Source: Wenzhouxiangella sp. (GTDB lineage: Bacteria > Pseudomonadota > Gammaproteobacteria > Xanthomonadales > Wenzhouxiangellaceae). Taken from it: a stretch of 11,450 nucleotides of DNA. The stretch is from the NCBI GenBank assembly GCA_007119095.1, contig SKQI01000218.1, positions 1 through 11,450 of the forward strand, given 5' to 3'. The notes under the pieces were generated by a model. It saw nothing but the letters and a program-made list of their open reading frames with translations. It did not search any database and was not told the DNA's origin. The position numbers and the translations under genes are program-made. Every line of letters begins with the position of its first letter. The first letter of the stretch is position 1. Of this stretch, positions 1-5,967 are shown one piece after another.

Positions 1-562
1 CATCCGCCCCTTGATCCAGGCAGTGGGCACGCTTTTCCTCGCTGCTGGCGCAAGCCACAACTTTCGCCCCAAGGGCACGCGCGCACTGAATGGCCGTCGT
101 GCCGGTACTGCCCGAGGCCCCCAGCACGAGCACGGTTTCGCCTTTGGCCACTTGGCCAATCTCGCGCAATCCATACAGACTGGTGGCCCAGGAAATAAAG
201 AAATTCGCCGCCGAGAGCGGATCAATTGCCGGCGGCAAGGGCGCGCAGGAAGCAGCTGGCAATACCATTTGCTCGGCCATGCCGCCATGCATGGCAAACG
301 CGGCAACCGTGTCACCCGGCGACACATGAGTCACGCCCTCGCCCACGGATTCCACCTTGCCGGCCAGGGAACTGCCTGGGACAAAAGGCAGATCCGGTCG
401 GATCTGGTAATCCCCCCGAATCAACAGCCCATCGAAATAGCCCGCGCCAACCCCCGATACCGACAACCGCACCTTCCCCGGCCCAGGCGCGGGCGGCGGA
501 TCAATATCCTTGGCTGAAATAGTGGAAGGGTCGCAGAATTCTTCAACAACAATGGCTCTCAT
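1..562 (-). CDS. Zinc-less MDR-family NAD(P)H:quinone oxidoreductase-like protein (5' part, runs off window)
   Basis: The first 187 codons are present; the C-terminal part lies beyond base 1. The protein begins MRAIVVEEF, with a GroES-like catalytic domain (about residues 1-120, including LPFVPGSSLAGKVESVGEGV at 58-77 and PGDTVAAF at 82-89). A Rossmann nucleotide-binding motif follows (VLVLGASGSTG at 144-154, then ARALGAKVVACASSEEK). ASGSTG stands where quinone reductases usually have AAGGVG. The zinc-coordinating Cys/His set of alcohol dehydrogenases is absent, which fits the quinone oxidoreductase branch (NADPH-dependent reduction of quinones or enones). The substrate is unknown. The ATG at 562 is the only start giving a complete N-terminus. 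No good Shine-Dalgarno precedes it. The gene is divergent from bfd, and a Fur-like half-site lies just upstream. Confidence 0.88.
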   Translation of the reverse strand, partial: MRAIVVEEFCDPSTISAKDIDPPPAPGPGKVRLSVSGVGAGYFDGLLIRGDYQIRPDLPFVPGSSLAGKVESVGEGVTHVSPGDTVAAFAMHGGMAEQMVLPAASCAPLPPAIDPLSAANFFISWATSLYGLREIGQVAKGETVLVLGASGSTGTTAIQCARALGAKVVACASSEEKRAHCLDQGAD

Positions 563-569
563 AGCGCTT

Positions 570-582
570 GAAAATGATTATC
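570..582 (-). promoter_or_regulatory. Fur-like half-site overlapping a possible -10 of the MDR gene
   Basis: On the minus strand this reads GATAATCATTTTC, 12 of 13 matches to the right-hand part of the Fur consensus GATAATGATAATCATTATC. The left third of the 19-mer is not conserved. The GATAAT at 582-577 could also serve as a -10 hexamer, placing a transcript start only about 8 nt before the ATG at 562, but I see no good -35. It is either a degenerate Fur site, a promoter element, or both. Confidence 0.4.
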
Positions 583-640
583 CAGAGAGCAGCATGCCAA
601 ATCTCACATGTCTCTGGGTGTGAAATGTCCCACCAAGGTC

Positions 641-690
641 TGAACCCTGAACCCTGAATCCTTGAAACCGGAACCCGGAACCCGGACACC
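641..690. repeat. Degenerate 7-bp tandem repeat (about seven units)
   Basis: Seven consecutive units of 7 bp (one is 8 bp) are related to TGAACCC or GGAACCC: two TGAACCC, one TGAATCC, one TTGAAACC, two GGAACCC and one GGACACC. The array is non-coding and lies between the divergent MDR and bfd genes. It ends 5 bp before the bfd -35 box. It is not CRISPR-like (no spacers). Its function is unknown; it could be a slippage-generated intergenic repeat or part of a dispersed family. Confidence 0.75.
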
Positions 691-695
691 GCCCA

Positions 696-723
696 TTGAC
701 AATGATTCTCATTGCCGTATGAT
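696..723 (+). promoter_or_regulatory. Sigma70-type promoter of bfd
   Basis: A perfect -35 TTGACA (696-701) and a near-perfect -10 TATGAT (718-723) are separated by 16 bp. The expected transcription start, about 7 bp past the -10, falls on or beside the bfd ATG at 730, so the transcript would be leaderless or nearly so. The Fur-type operator lies inside the promoter. Confidence 0.75.
698..716. promoter_or_regulatory. Fur box within the bfd promoter
   Basis: GACAATGATTCTCATTGCC matches 14 of 19 positions of the Fur consensus GATAATGATAATCATTATC and keeps the inverted AATGA/TCATT core. It occupies the spacer and part of the -35 of the bfd promoter, a position where iron-loaded Fur would block RNA polymerase. 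Fur repression of bfd is known in other gammaproteobacteria. Confidence 0.72.
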
Positions 724-729
724 GAAGCC

Positions 730-933
730 ATGTACATCTGCGTCTGCAACGCGCTATCCGAAGGCACCGTGCGCACGCTGGCGCGCGAGGGGCTGTCGTT
801 CGAGGAGATCCAGGCAGTGACTGGTTGTTCGAATTGCTGTGGCAGCTGCCGAGAGCTTGCCGAATCGGTAGTGGCCGAATGCCGCGGCATCCCCGTGATC
901 AGCAACACCCTGCCCGCCCTGCAAATGACCTGA
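730..933 (+). CDS. bfd: Bacterioferritin-associated ferredoxin
   Basis: A 67-residue [2Fe-2S] protein. In characterised bacteria Bfd docks on bacterioferritin and passes electrons to the stored ferric iron so it can be released as Fe2+. The N-terminus MYICVCNALSEG gives the CxC pair (C4, C6). The second pair is in CCGSC (C37, C40), so all four cluster ligands are present. Two extra cysteines, C33 and C36, lie beside the second pair. ATG 730 is preferred to the in-frame TTG at 712 because MYxCxC is the family N-terminus. No Shine-Dalgarno is visible, and the predicted transcript start coincides with the ATG. bfr follows 59 bp downstream, the expected partner. Fur-type control is likely. Confidence 0.93.
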   Translation: MYICVCNALSEGTVRTLAREGLSFEEIQAVTGCSNCCGSCRELAESVVAECRGIPVISNTLPALQMT

Positions 934-956
934 ACACCTTCGAAAGGCCGACTGTT

Positions 957-965
957 TGCTATGAT
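957..965 (+). promoter_or_regulatory. Extended -10 promoter candidate for bfr
   Basis: TGCTATGAT (TGn followed by TATGAT) lies 27 bp before the bfr ATG, with a poor -35 (TTCGAA at 939-944, 15-bp spacer). The expected transcript start is near 972, giving a leader of about 20 nt. Unlike the bfd promoter it carries no evident Fur box, so bfr may be expressed partly independently of bfd. Confidence 0.45.
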
Positions 966-992
966 GCGCCCAGTTCCAATCAGGCGTAATCC

Positions 993-1463
993 ATGAAAGG
1001 CGATGCAAAGGTAATCGAACATCTGAACAAGGCGCTGAAGGCTGAACTGACGGCCATCAACCAGTATTTTCTGCACTCCCGGATGTACGAGGACTGGGGG
1101 CTGAATCGTCTGGCCAAGAAGGAATACGGCGAGTCCATCGAAGAGATGAACCACGCCGATGAGCTGATCAAGCGCATCCTTTTCCTGGAAGGCTTACCCA
1201 ATTTGCAGGATTTGGGTCGGCTGCGTATCGGAGAAAACCCAATCGAGGTACTGGAGTGCGATCTGGCGCTGGAGCTCGACGCCATTCCGATGTATCGCGA
1301 AGCCGTCGCCTATGCCGAAAGCATCCGCGATTACGTCAGCCGCGACCTGTTTCAGAAAATCCTGGACGATGAGGAAGAGCACGTCGACTGGCTGGAAACC
1401 CAGCTCGACCTGGTCAAGCGCATTGGCACCGAGCGCTACCTGCAGTCACAGATCGGAGAGTAG
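993..1463 (+). CDS. bfr: Bacterioferritin (haem-binding ferritin)
   Basis: The 156-residue four-helix ferritin subunit is the usual family length. It oxidises Fe2+ at a di-iron ferroxidase centre and stores it in a 24-mer shell in the cytoplasm. All ferroxidase ligands sit at the canonical positions: E18, E51, H54, E94, E127 and H130. M52, the axial ligand of the inter-subunit haem, is present, so this is a haem-type Bfr rather than a plain ferritin. The start ATG 993 has a weak AGG about 8 nt upstream. It lies 59 bp after bfd, which encodes its reductase partner. Its stop is 3 bp from the stop of the convergent pepQ, with no terminator between them. Confidence 0.96.
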   Translation: MKGDAKVIEHLNKALKAELTAINQYFLHSRMYEDWGLNRLAKKEYGESIEEMNHADELIKRILFLEGLPNLQDLGRLRIGENPIEVLECDLALELDAIPMYREAVAYAESIRDYVSRDLFQKILDDEEEHVDWLETQLDLVKRIGTERYLQSQIGE

Positions 1464-1466
1464 CGT

Positions 1467-2795
1467 TCAGCGTTCCCGTCGGGCGAATGCCTGGCGGGTG
1501 AAATTGACCGGATCACCCTCGGTCACCAGTACATTGTCCTCGATTCGTATGCCGCCAAACGGCAGCATCGCATCCACCTGAGCCCAGTCGACCCGGTTGG
1601 CATAAGCGCTGGCCTTGAGCTTCTCCAGCAACATGGGAATGAAGTAGAGACCAGGCTCGATGGTCACCACATTGCCCGGCTCCAGCGTGCGGGTCAGACG
1701 CAGGAATGGATGCGCCTCGGGCGGCGGCAATGCCTTCCCCGCCAGATCCACCTTTCCGGCCACGTCGTGCACCTGGGCGCCGATAAAGTGGCCCAGACCA
1801 TGGGGAAAGAAGTAGCTGCTTACCCCACTGGACACCATTTCGTCCGGACTCATGCGGACCAGTTCAGCCTGCTCAAGTACCGCGGCGACGGCCAGGTGCG
1901 CCTGCTGATGCAGATCAACGAAGCTGGTACCGGCCAGCGCTTGGTCGCAGAGCCCTAGCTGGGCCCGCTCCATCGCCTCGATCAGGTCGTCGAAATCCCG
2001 GTATTCGGGCTCCGTCCAGGTCCTGGTAATGTCGGCTGCATAGCCATAGCGGTCGGCACCGGCGTCAATCAGGAAACTCATCAATTGCTCGGGGCGTTCC
2101 GCCGCACGATGCTGGTAGTGCAGCACGGCACCATGTTCGTTCAGGGCAACAATGCTGTTGTAAGGCAAATGATCCTGATCCTGGCCAGCGGCCGACAGGT
2201 AGGCCAGATGGATCTCCAGCTCCGAGGCGCCAGCCTCGAAAGCCGAGGCGGCCGCCATATGGGCGCCAGCTGCGATGTCATTAGCCTGGGCAATGCACTC
2301 GCGCTCCCACGCCGTCTTGGTGGTCCGCATCTCGTCCATCCTCGCTACCAGGGCCGCCGGATTCAGGTCGGCACCGTCAACCAGCTGTCCGAGATCACGT
2401 TCGCGCCCAAGCACTGCCAATGCGCCCTTGTCTGCGAAGCACGAGTGCCAGGCAGTCGCATCAGGCACAACCTCGACGTCCAGCGCATCGGCCCACCAGG
2501 AAGCCGGTGGCTCGGGCGCCAGATGCCAGTAGTCACGGGGCTGGCAGAACCACAGTCGGGGCTTGCGACCGGCGCGGATTTCGAACAGACAGTCCTCGGC
2601 GAACGGCAGCGGCACCCAGGTCACGAAGGCCGCGTGGGCACGAAATGGGGGCGCCTGATCATCGAACAATCGCATCTCCGGGCGCCCTGAATGGATCAGC
2701 AGCGTGTCGTAACCGAGCTCACCTATCAAACGCTCGAGCACTGCGCTGCGATCTTCAATGTGCCGTGCGTACAACAGGCCTTGGGACGTTGGCAT
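1467..2795 (-). CDS. pepQ: Xaa-Pro dipeptidase (prolidase), M24B family
   Basis: A 442-residue cytoplasmic metallopeptidase that hydrolyses dipeptides with C-terminal proline; length matches the gammaproteobacterial PepQ type (about 443). The N-terminal creatinase/prolidase domain covers about residues 1-160, and the pita-bread catalytic domain follows. All five dinuclear metal ligands are visible: D244 (LIDAGA), D255 (YAADITRTW), H336 (HGLGHFIG), E380 (VTIEPGLY) and E419 (GGIRIEDN). PepQ enzymes of this type can also act on organophosphates; nothing here tells whether this one does. ATG 2795 has a good GGAG about 9 nt upstream. It is divergent from cysS over a 76-bp gap, where TACAAT (2842-2837) is a possible -10. 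Confidence 0.95.
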   Translation of the reverse strand: MPTSQGLLYARHIEDRSAVLERLIGELGYDTLLIHSGRPEMRLFDDQAPPFRAHAAFVTWVPLPFAEDCLFEIRAGRKPRLWFCQPRDYWHLAPEPPASWWADALDVEVVPDATAWHSCFADKGALAVLGRERDLGQLVDGADLNPAALVARMDEMRTTKTAWERECIAQANDIAAGAHMAAASAFEAGASELEIHLAYLSAAGQDQDHLPYNSIVALNEHGAVLHYQHRAAERPEQLMSFLIDAGADRYGYAADITRTWTEPEYRDFDDLIEAMERAQLGLCDQALAGTSFVDLHQQAHLAVAAVLEQAELVRMSPDEMVSSGVSSYFFPHGLGHFIGAQVHDVAGKVDLAGKALPPPEAHPFLRLTRTLEPGNVVTIEPGLYFIPMLLEKLKASAYANRVDWAQVDAMLPFGGIRIEDNVLVTEGDPVNFTRQAFARRER

Positions 2796-2871
2796 TGATG
2801 GTTCTCCGATACGTTAGAATTGCGAGCTCCCTCGGGATTGTAGCGCCCATCCAGTATTCATCGCGACCAAT

Positions 2872-4254
2872 ATGAGCATACGCATATACAACACGCTGAG
2901 CCGCGAAAAAGAGACGTTCGTCCCCGGTGACCCGGAACGAGTGACCATGTATGCCTGCGGGCCTACCGTTTACAACTACGCTCATATCGGCAACGCCCGG
3001 CCGGCGGTCATCTTCGACCTGTTGCATCGGGTGCTGTCTAATCGATTCCCAAAGGTGGTGTATGCACGCAACATCACCGATGTAGACGACAAAATCAATG
3101 CAGCGGCTGCGCAGGAAGGCGTTTCCATCGACGTCATTACCCGACGCTATGCCGATGCCTACCACGCTGATATGGCGGCCCTGGGGGTCGGGCGGCCCAC
3201 CGTGGAGCCGCGTGCTACCGACCACATCGATGCCATCATCGCGATGATCGAGCGTCTTATTTCGCTGGATCATGCCTACGAGGCCGAGGGCCACGTGCTG
3301 TTCAACGTGGAAAACTTTCCCGACTACGGGCAGCTGTCACGTCGCGACCGGCGCGAGATGATCGCCGGGGCGCGGGTCGAAGTCGCCCCCTACAAGAAGC
3401 ACCCCGGCGACTTCGTGCTGTGGAAGCCGTCTTCCGAAGACCTGCCAGGCTGGGACAGCCCCTGGGGTCGAGGGCGGCCAGGCTGGCACATCGAATGTTC
3501 GGCGATGAGCGCTTCTCACCTGGGCGAGATCATCGACATCCATGCCGGCGGCCAGGACCTCGTCTTTCCGCACCATGAGAATGAAATCGCCCAGTCGCGC
3601 TGCGCCCACGGCACCGACACCTTTGCCCGCTACTGGCTGCACAACGGTTTTGTGACCGTAGAAAAGCGGAAAATGTCGAAAAGCCTGGGCAACACCCTGA
3701 TTGTGCACGAACTGCTGAAACAGTGGCCGGGTGAGGCGTTGCGCTACCTGCTGCTTTCCGCCCATTACCGACAGCCGCTGGACTGGTCTGAAAAAGCGCT
3801 GGAGCAGGCACAAAGCACGCTTGACCGACTTTACGGATTGTTGCGTGACCACGCCCCCGCCGCAGCCAGTGACGAAGTCGCGCCAGACCCGGCCGTGACC
3901 GAAGCCCTGGAAGATGATCTGAACACGCCGACCGCGCTGGCAGCACTCAATGGCCTGGCCCGGCAGCTTGCACAGGCCGAGAGTGGCGAACAAGCGCTGC
4001 TGGCCCGGCGCTTGCGCGCTACCGGCGCCCTGATCGGCCTGTTGCAGCAAGCACCTGCTGACTGGTTTGCCCAACGTCAGGTCGCCGTCCAGCTCAGCGA
4101 GGCAACGATCGAGGATCTGATTCAGCAACGACAGCAGGCTCGCCAGGCGCGTGATTTCGCCGAAGCCGACCGGATTCGAGATCAGCTGGCTGATCAGGGC
4201 ATCGTCATCAAGGACGGCCCTGAGCGGACGACCTGGGAGGTTGCTGCCAGATGA
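2872..4254 (+). CDS. cysS: Cysteinyl-tRNA synthetase
   Basis: A 460-residue class I aminoacyl-tRNA synthetase that charges tRNA-Cys; E. coli CysS has 461. The catalytic signatures are HIGN (38-41) and KMSKS (267-271). The zinc ligands that select the cysteine thiol are C29, C209, H234 and E238, matching the E. coli positions. The C-terminal part (about 310-460) is the helical anticodon-binding region. No in-frame start lies just upstream, so ATG 2872 is firm, yet there is no recognisable Shine-Dalgarno before it. TATTCA at 2855-2860 could be a -10 giving a very short leader, but its -35 is poor. The stop overlaps the sufE start by 4 bp (ATGA), so the two genes are co-transcribed and probably translationally coupled. 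Confidence 0.97.
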   Translation: MSIRIYNTLSREKETFVPGDPERVTMYACGPTVYNYAHIGNARPAVIFDLLHRVLSNRFPKVVYARNITDVDDKINAAAAQEGVSIDVITRRYADAYHADMAALGVGRPTVEPRATDHIDAIIAMIERLISLDHAYEAEGHVLFNVENFPDYGQLSRRDRREMIAGARVEVAPYKKHPGDFVLWKPSSEDLPGWDSPWGRGRPGWHIECSAMSASHLGEIIDIHAGGQDLVFPHHENEIAQSRCAHGTDTFARYWLHNGFVTVEKRKMSKSLGNTLIVHELLKQWPGEALRYLLLSAHYRQPLDWSEKALEQAQSTLDRLYGLLRDHAPAAASDEVAPDPAVTEALEDDLNTPTALAALNGLARQLAQAESGEQALLARRLRATGALIGLLQQAPADWFAQRQVAVQLSEATIEDLIQQRQQARQARDFAEADRIRDQLADQGIVIKDGPERTTWEVAAR

Positions 4255-4673
4255 GCAGCAAACAGGCGCAGCAAACCATCATCGAAGAGTTCAGTTTTTT
4301 TGACGACTGGATGGAGCGGTACCAGTATTTGATTGACCTGGGCAAGCAGCTGCCCCCCTTGCCGTCTGAGGAAATGACCGAGGATCGCCTGCTGGATGGC
4401 TGCCAGGCCAACGTCTGGCTGATTGCCGAGGGCGATGCCGACCACTTGACCTTCCGGGCACAATCAGATGCTGCCATTGTCTCCGGCCTGATCGCCCTGC
4501 TGCTGCGGGTTTATTCGGAACGCAGTGCCAGTGAAATCCTGTCAACGAAGCCTGAGTTCATTGAAGCCATCGGCCTGAGCGATCATTTGTCCCCGACCCG
4601 CGCCAACGGACTCAATGCCATGTTGCGCGCGATCCAGAACGTGGCCCGGAGCGCCCAGAGCGCGGCGGAGTAA
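4251..4673 (+). CDS. sufE: Cysteine desulfuration protein SufE (sulfur acceptor)
   Basis: A 140-residue SufE-family protein. It accepts persulfide sulfur from a cysteine desulfurase (SufS or CsdA) and hands it to the Fe-S scaffold. The acceptor cysteine is C51 in LLDGCQANVW, the same position as E. coli SufE C51. The N-terminal helix (IIEEFSFFDDWMERYQYLIDLG) and the C-terminal LSPTRANGLNAML are typical. Its usual partner sufS is not in this window. Instead it is fused into an operon with cysS by an ATGA overlap, with GGGAGG at 4235-4240 inside cysS as ribosome binding site. A strong terminator follows. It could be the CsdE paralogue rather than SufE; the sequence alone does not settle this. 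Confidence 0.9.
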   Translation: MSSKQAQQTIIEEFSFFDDWMERYQYLIDLGKQLPPLPSEEMTEDRLLDGCQANVWLIAEGDADHLTFRAQSDAAIVSGLIALLLRVYSERSASEILSTKPEFIEAIGLSDHLSPTRANGLNAMLRAIQNVARSAQSAAE

Positions 4674-4724
4674 GCTTGGGGTAATACCCTGACAATAGCC
4701 GGCCCGCCTTTCAGTCAAGGCAAG

Positions 4725-4751
4725 AAAAAACCGGCCAGCGGCCGGTTTTTT
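4725..4751. terminator. Bidirectional rho-independent terminator between sufE and the ompA-like gene
   Basis: Six A, stem CCGGCC (4731-4736), loop AGC, stem GGCCGG (4740-4745), then six T. The A-tract and T-tract pair as well, so it works from both strands. It ends the cysS-sufE transcript and that of the convergent ompA-like gene. It is the only canonical terminator between convergent genes in the window. Confidence 0.93.
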
Positions 4752-4777
4752 CAAGATGGCTTTGAACGCCAGCCAGA

Positions 4778-5797
4778 TCAGTCGTCGGTACGCTCCAACA
4801 CGACCAACTCAACCCGGCGATTCTGCTGCCGATTCGAATCCGACGTATTGGCCACCTTGGGTCGATCTTCACCATAACCGCGAACCACCAGACGGTCGGC
4901 GCTGACACCGTTCTCGACCAGGAAGTCACGCACTGCCTGGGCGCGCCGCTCCGACAGTCGCTGGTTGTGAGCAGCCGGGCCCAGATCACAGGTATGCCCC
5001 GCGACCTCGACTCTTGCAATCTCGGAGTGCAGGTTCAGCAAGGCCGCTGCTTCGTTCAGTTCGGCAATGGCGCCGGGTCGCAGCTGTGCTGAGTCCAGCC
5101 CGAAGGTCACCGTGGCGTCGAACTCAAACAACACTTCCGGTTCCGGCTCAGGCTCTGGCTCTGGCGGCGGGGGCGGCGGAGGCGCCGGACGCGGAGCCGG
5201 GGCAGGCGCGGCAGGGGCAGGTTCCGGCGCTGGCGCCGGCGCAGCACCCAGGCGAATCTTCAAGCTGGAGGTGAAGATGTAGTCCCAGAAACCACTGGAG
5301 CGGTTCAGCGAATCACGATCGTTGTCATACCGAGCCTCGGCTTCCAGGCGCAGGCTGACGCGGTCGTTGAACGGGTGAGTCAAGCCCAGACCCAGGGAGC
5401 CGTAAGCATCCCGGCCCGAGCCGAACATGCTGTCATGCTGCTGGATACCCGCACCGACCAGCAAATAGGGGCGCACGCCGTCAAAGTCAGCCACATGGTA
5501 ACGGCCAATCAGGCCGTAGTTGCGCAACTTGAAACGGTCCATGCCAGCGGGGGCATCGGTGACGGTGTTGTGATAGCGATCATGACGCAAATCCAGGCTG
5601 AAATCCGGCGTCAGAAACCGGCCAACACTGAACGAGGTAATCACTGCCTCACCGTCCACGCCGCGATCACTGTCCATCAACACCAGGCCGACGCCAGGTG
5701 CCATGTACCAGCGGTTATCGAAATCGCTGGCCGCAGAGACAGCCTGGGTAGCCAGAATTGCGGCGGCGAACAAAAGTGTCAAACGACGAACTGCCAT
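4778..5797 (-). CDS. OmpA-family outer membrane protein (beta-barrel plus peptidoglycan-binding domain)
   Basis: A 339-residue protein that probably links outer membrane to cell wall. A signal peptide spans about 1-22 (VRR, hydrophobic core, AVSA). An OmpA-like eight-strand barrel region follows to about 184 (alternating aromatic/polar strands, VRPYLLVGAG, ending FTSSLKIRLG). A Pro/Ala/Glu-rich linker (about 186-221, with a run of seven Pro and repeated Glu-Pro) leads to the OmpA C-terminal domain (222-339; NQRLSERRAQAV, GYGEDRP, NRRVEL). In the DAP-binding motif GHTD the Asp is Cys (C270, followed by Asp), while the partner Arg (R285) is kept. C270 is the only cysteine. ATG 5797 is preferred over the TTG 13 codons upstream, because AAGGA lies 8 nt before it and the signal peptide starts there. 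Confidence 0.9.
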   Translation of the reverse strand: MAVRRLTLLFAAAILATQAVSAASDFDNRWYMAPGVGLVLMDSDRGVDGEAVITSFSVGRFLTPDFSLDLRHDRYHNTVTDAPAGMDRFKLRNYGLIGRYHVADFDGVRPYLLVGAGIQQHDSMFGSGRDAYGSLGLGLTHPFNDRVSLRLEAEARYDNDRDSLNRSSGFWDYIFTSSLKIRLGAAPAPAPEPAPAAPAPAPRPAPPPPPPPEPEPEPEPEVLFEFDATVTFGLDSAQLRPGAIAELNEAAALLNLHSEIARVEVAGHTCDLGPAAHNQRLSERRAQAVRDFLVENGVSADRLVVRGYGEDRPKVANTSDSNRQQNRRVELVVLERTDD

Positions 5798-5810
5798 GCC
5801 ATTTATCCTT

Positions 5811-5830
5811 TTCACCTTTTGTAGGGTGAA
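5811..5830 (-). promoter_or_regulatory. Small hairpin abutting the ompA-like Shine-Dalgarno
   Basis: On the minus strand TTCACC and GGTGAA form a 6-bp stem with an 8-nt loop, immediately followed by the AAGGA ribosome binding site (5810-5806). Such a hairpin could modulate ribosome access. The short stem may also be chance. Confidence 0.35.
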
Positions 5831-5884
5831 GTCCAAAAATACTCAAAAACACCAGTGCCCATTGCATTGGTGAACCTACTAACC

Positions 5885-5905
5885 TCGAATCAGCATTTGA
5901 TTCGA
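5885..5905. promoter_or_regulatory. Perfect 8-bp-arm palindrome at the predicted ompA-like transcript start
   Basis: TCGAATCA (5885-5892), loop GCATT, TGATTCGA (5898-5905). No U-tract follows on either strand, so it is not a terminator. The predicted minus-strand transcript start (about 5901) falls inside it. It could be a dimeric repressor operator, or a 5'-terminal stem-loop comparable to the stabilising hairpin known at the 5' end of E. coli ompA mRNA. Confidence 0.55.
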
Positions 5906-5907
5906 CA

Positions 5908-5934
5908 CCGATAGCATATCAAAGCTGCTGTCAA
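5908..5934 (-). promoter_or_regulatory. Promoter candidate of the ompA-like gene
   Basis: On the minus strand a perfect -35 TTGACA (5934-5929) is followed after 15 bp by TATCGG (5913-5908), which carries an upstream TGC (extended -10 type). The -10 is a modest match and the spacer is short, but no better pair is seen. It implies a leader of about 100 nt that includes the palindrome and the hairpin next to the Shine-Dalgarno. Confidence 0.5.
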
Positions 5935-5967
5935 GCACAGCCCGACAGCGCCCGATTTCAAAAAAGC

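Noticed and set aside
617..634. Hairpin GGTGTGA/TCCCACC between the MDR gene and bfd
   Set aside because: It has a mismatch, a short stem and no U-tract; it is too weak to call as a functional element.
641..690. CRISPR array
   Set aside because: Units are 7 bp and contiguous with no spacers, and no cas gene is nearby.
543..1154. 203-codon minus-strand ORF opposite bfd and the start of bfr
   Set aside because: It lies antisense to two clearly recognised genes, shows no family motif, and would destroy the Fur/promoter reading of the intergenic region; it is a shadow frame.
3337..4128. 263-codon minus-strand ORF inside cysS
   Set aside because: cysS has all catalytic motifs in the other strand; the antisense frame has no recognisable domain and arises from GC-rich codon structure.
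5130..5250. Low-complexity Pro/Glu/Ala-coding stretch as a possible phase-variable repeat
   Set aside because: The nucleotide sequence is interrupted and not a long uniform repeat; it is best explained as the usual Pro-rich linker of OmpA-like proteins.
5936..5966. Rho-independent terminator after dksA (T-run following its stop)
   Set aside because: Six T follow the dksA stop, but the GC-rich sequence before it (CAGCCGCTG) leaves no room for a loop, and the GCTGTC/GACAGC pair further on overlaps the ompA-like -35.
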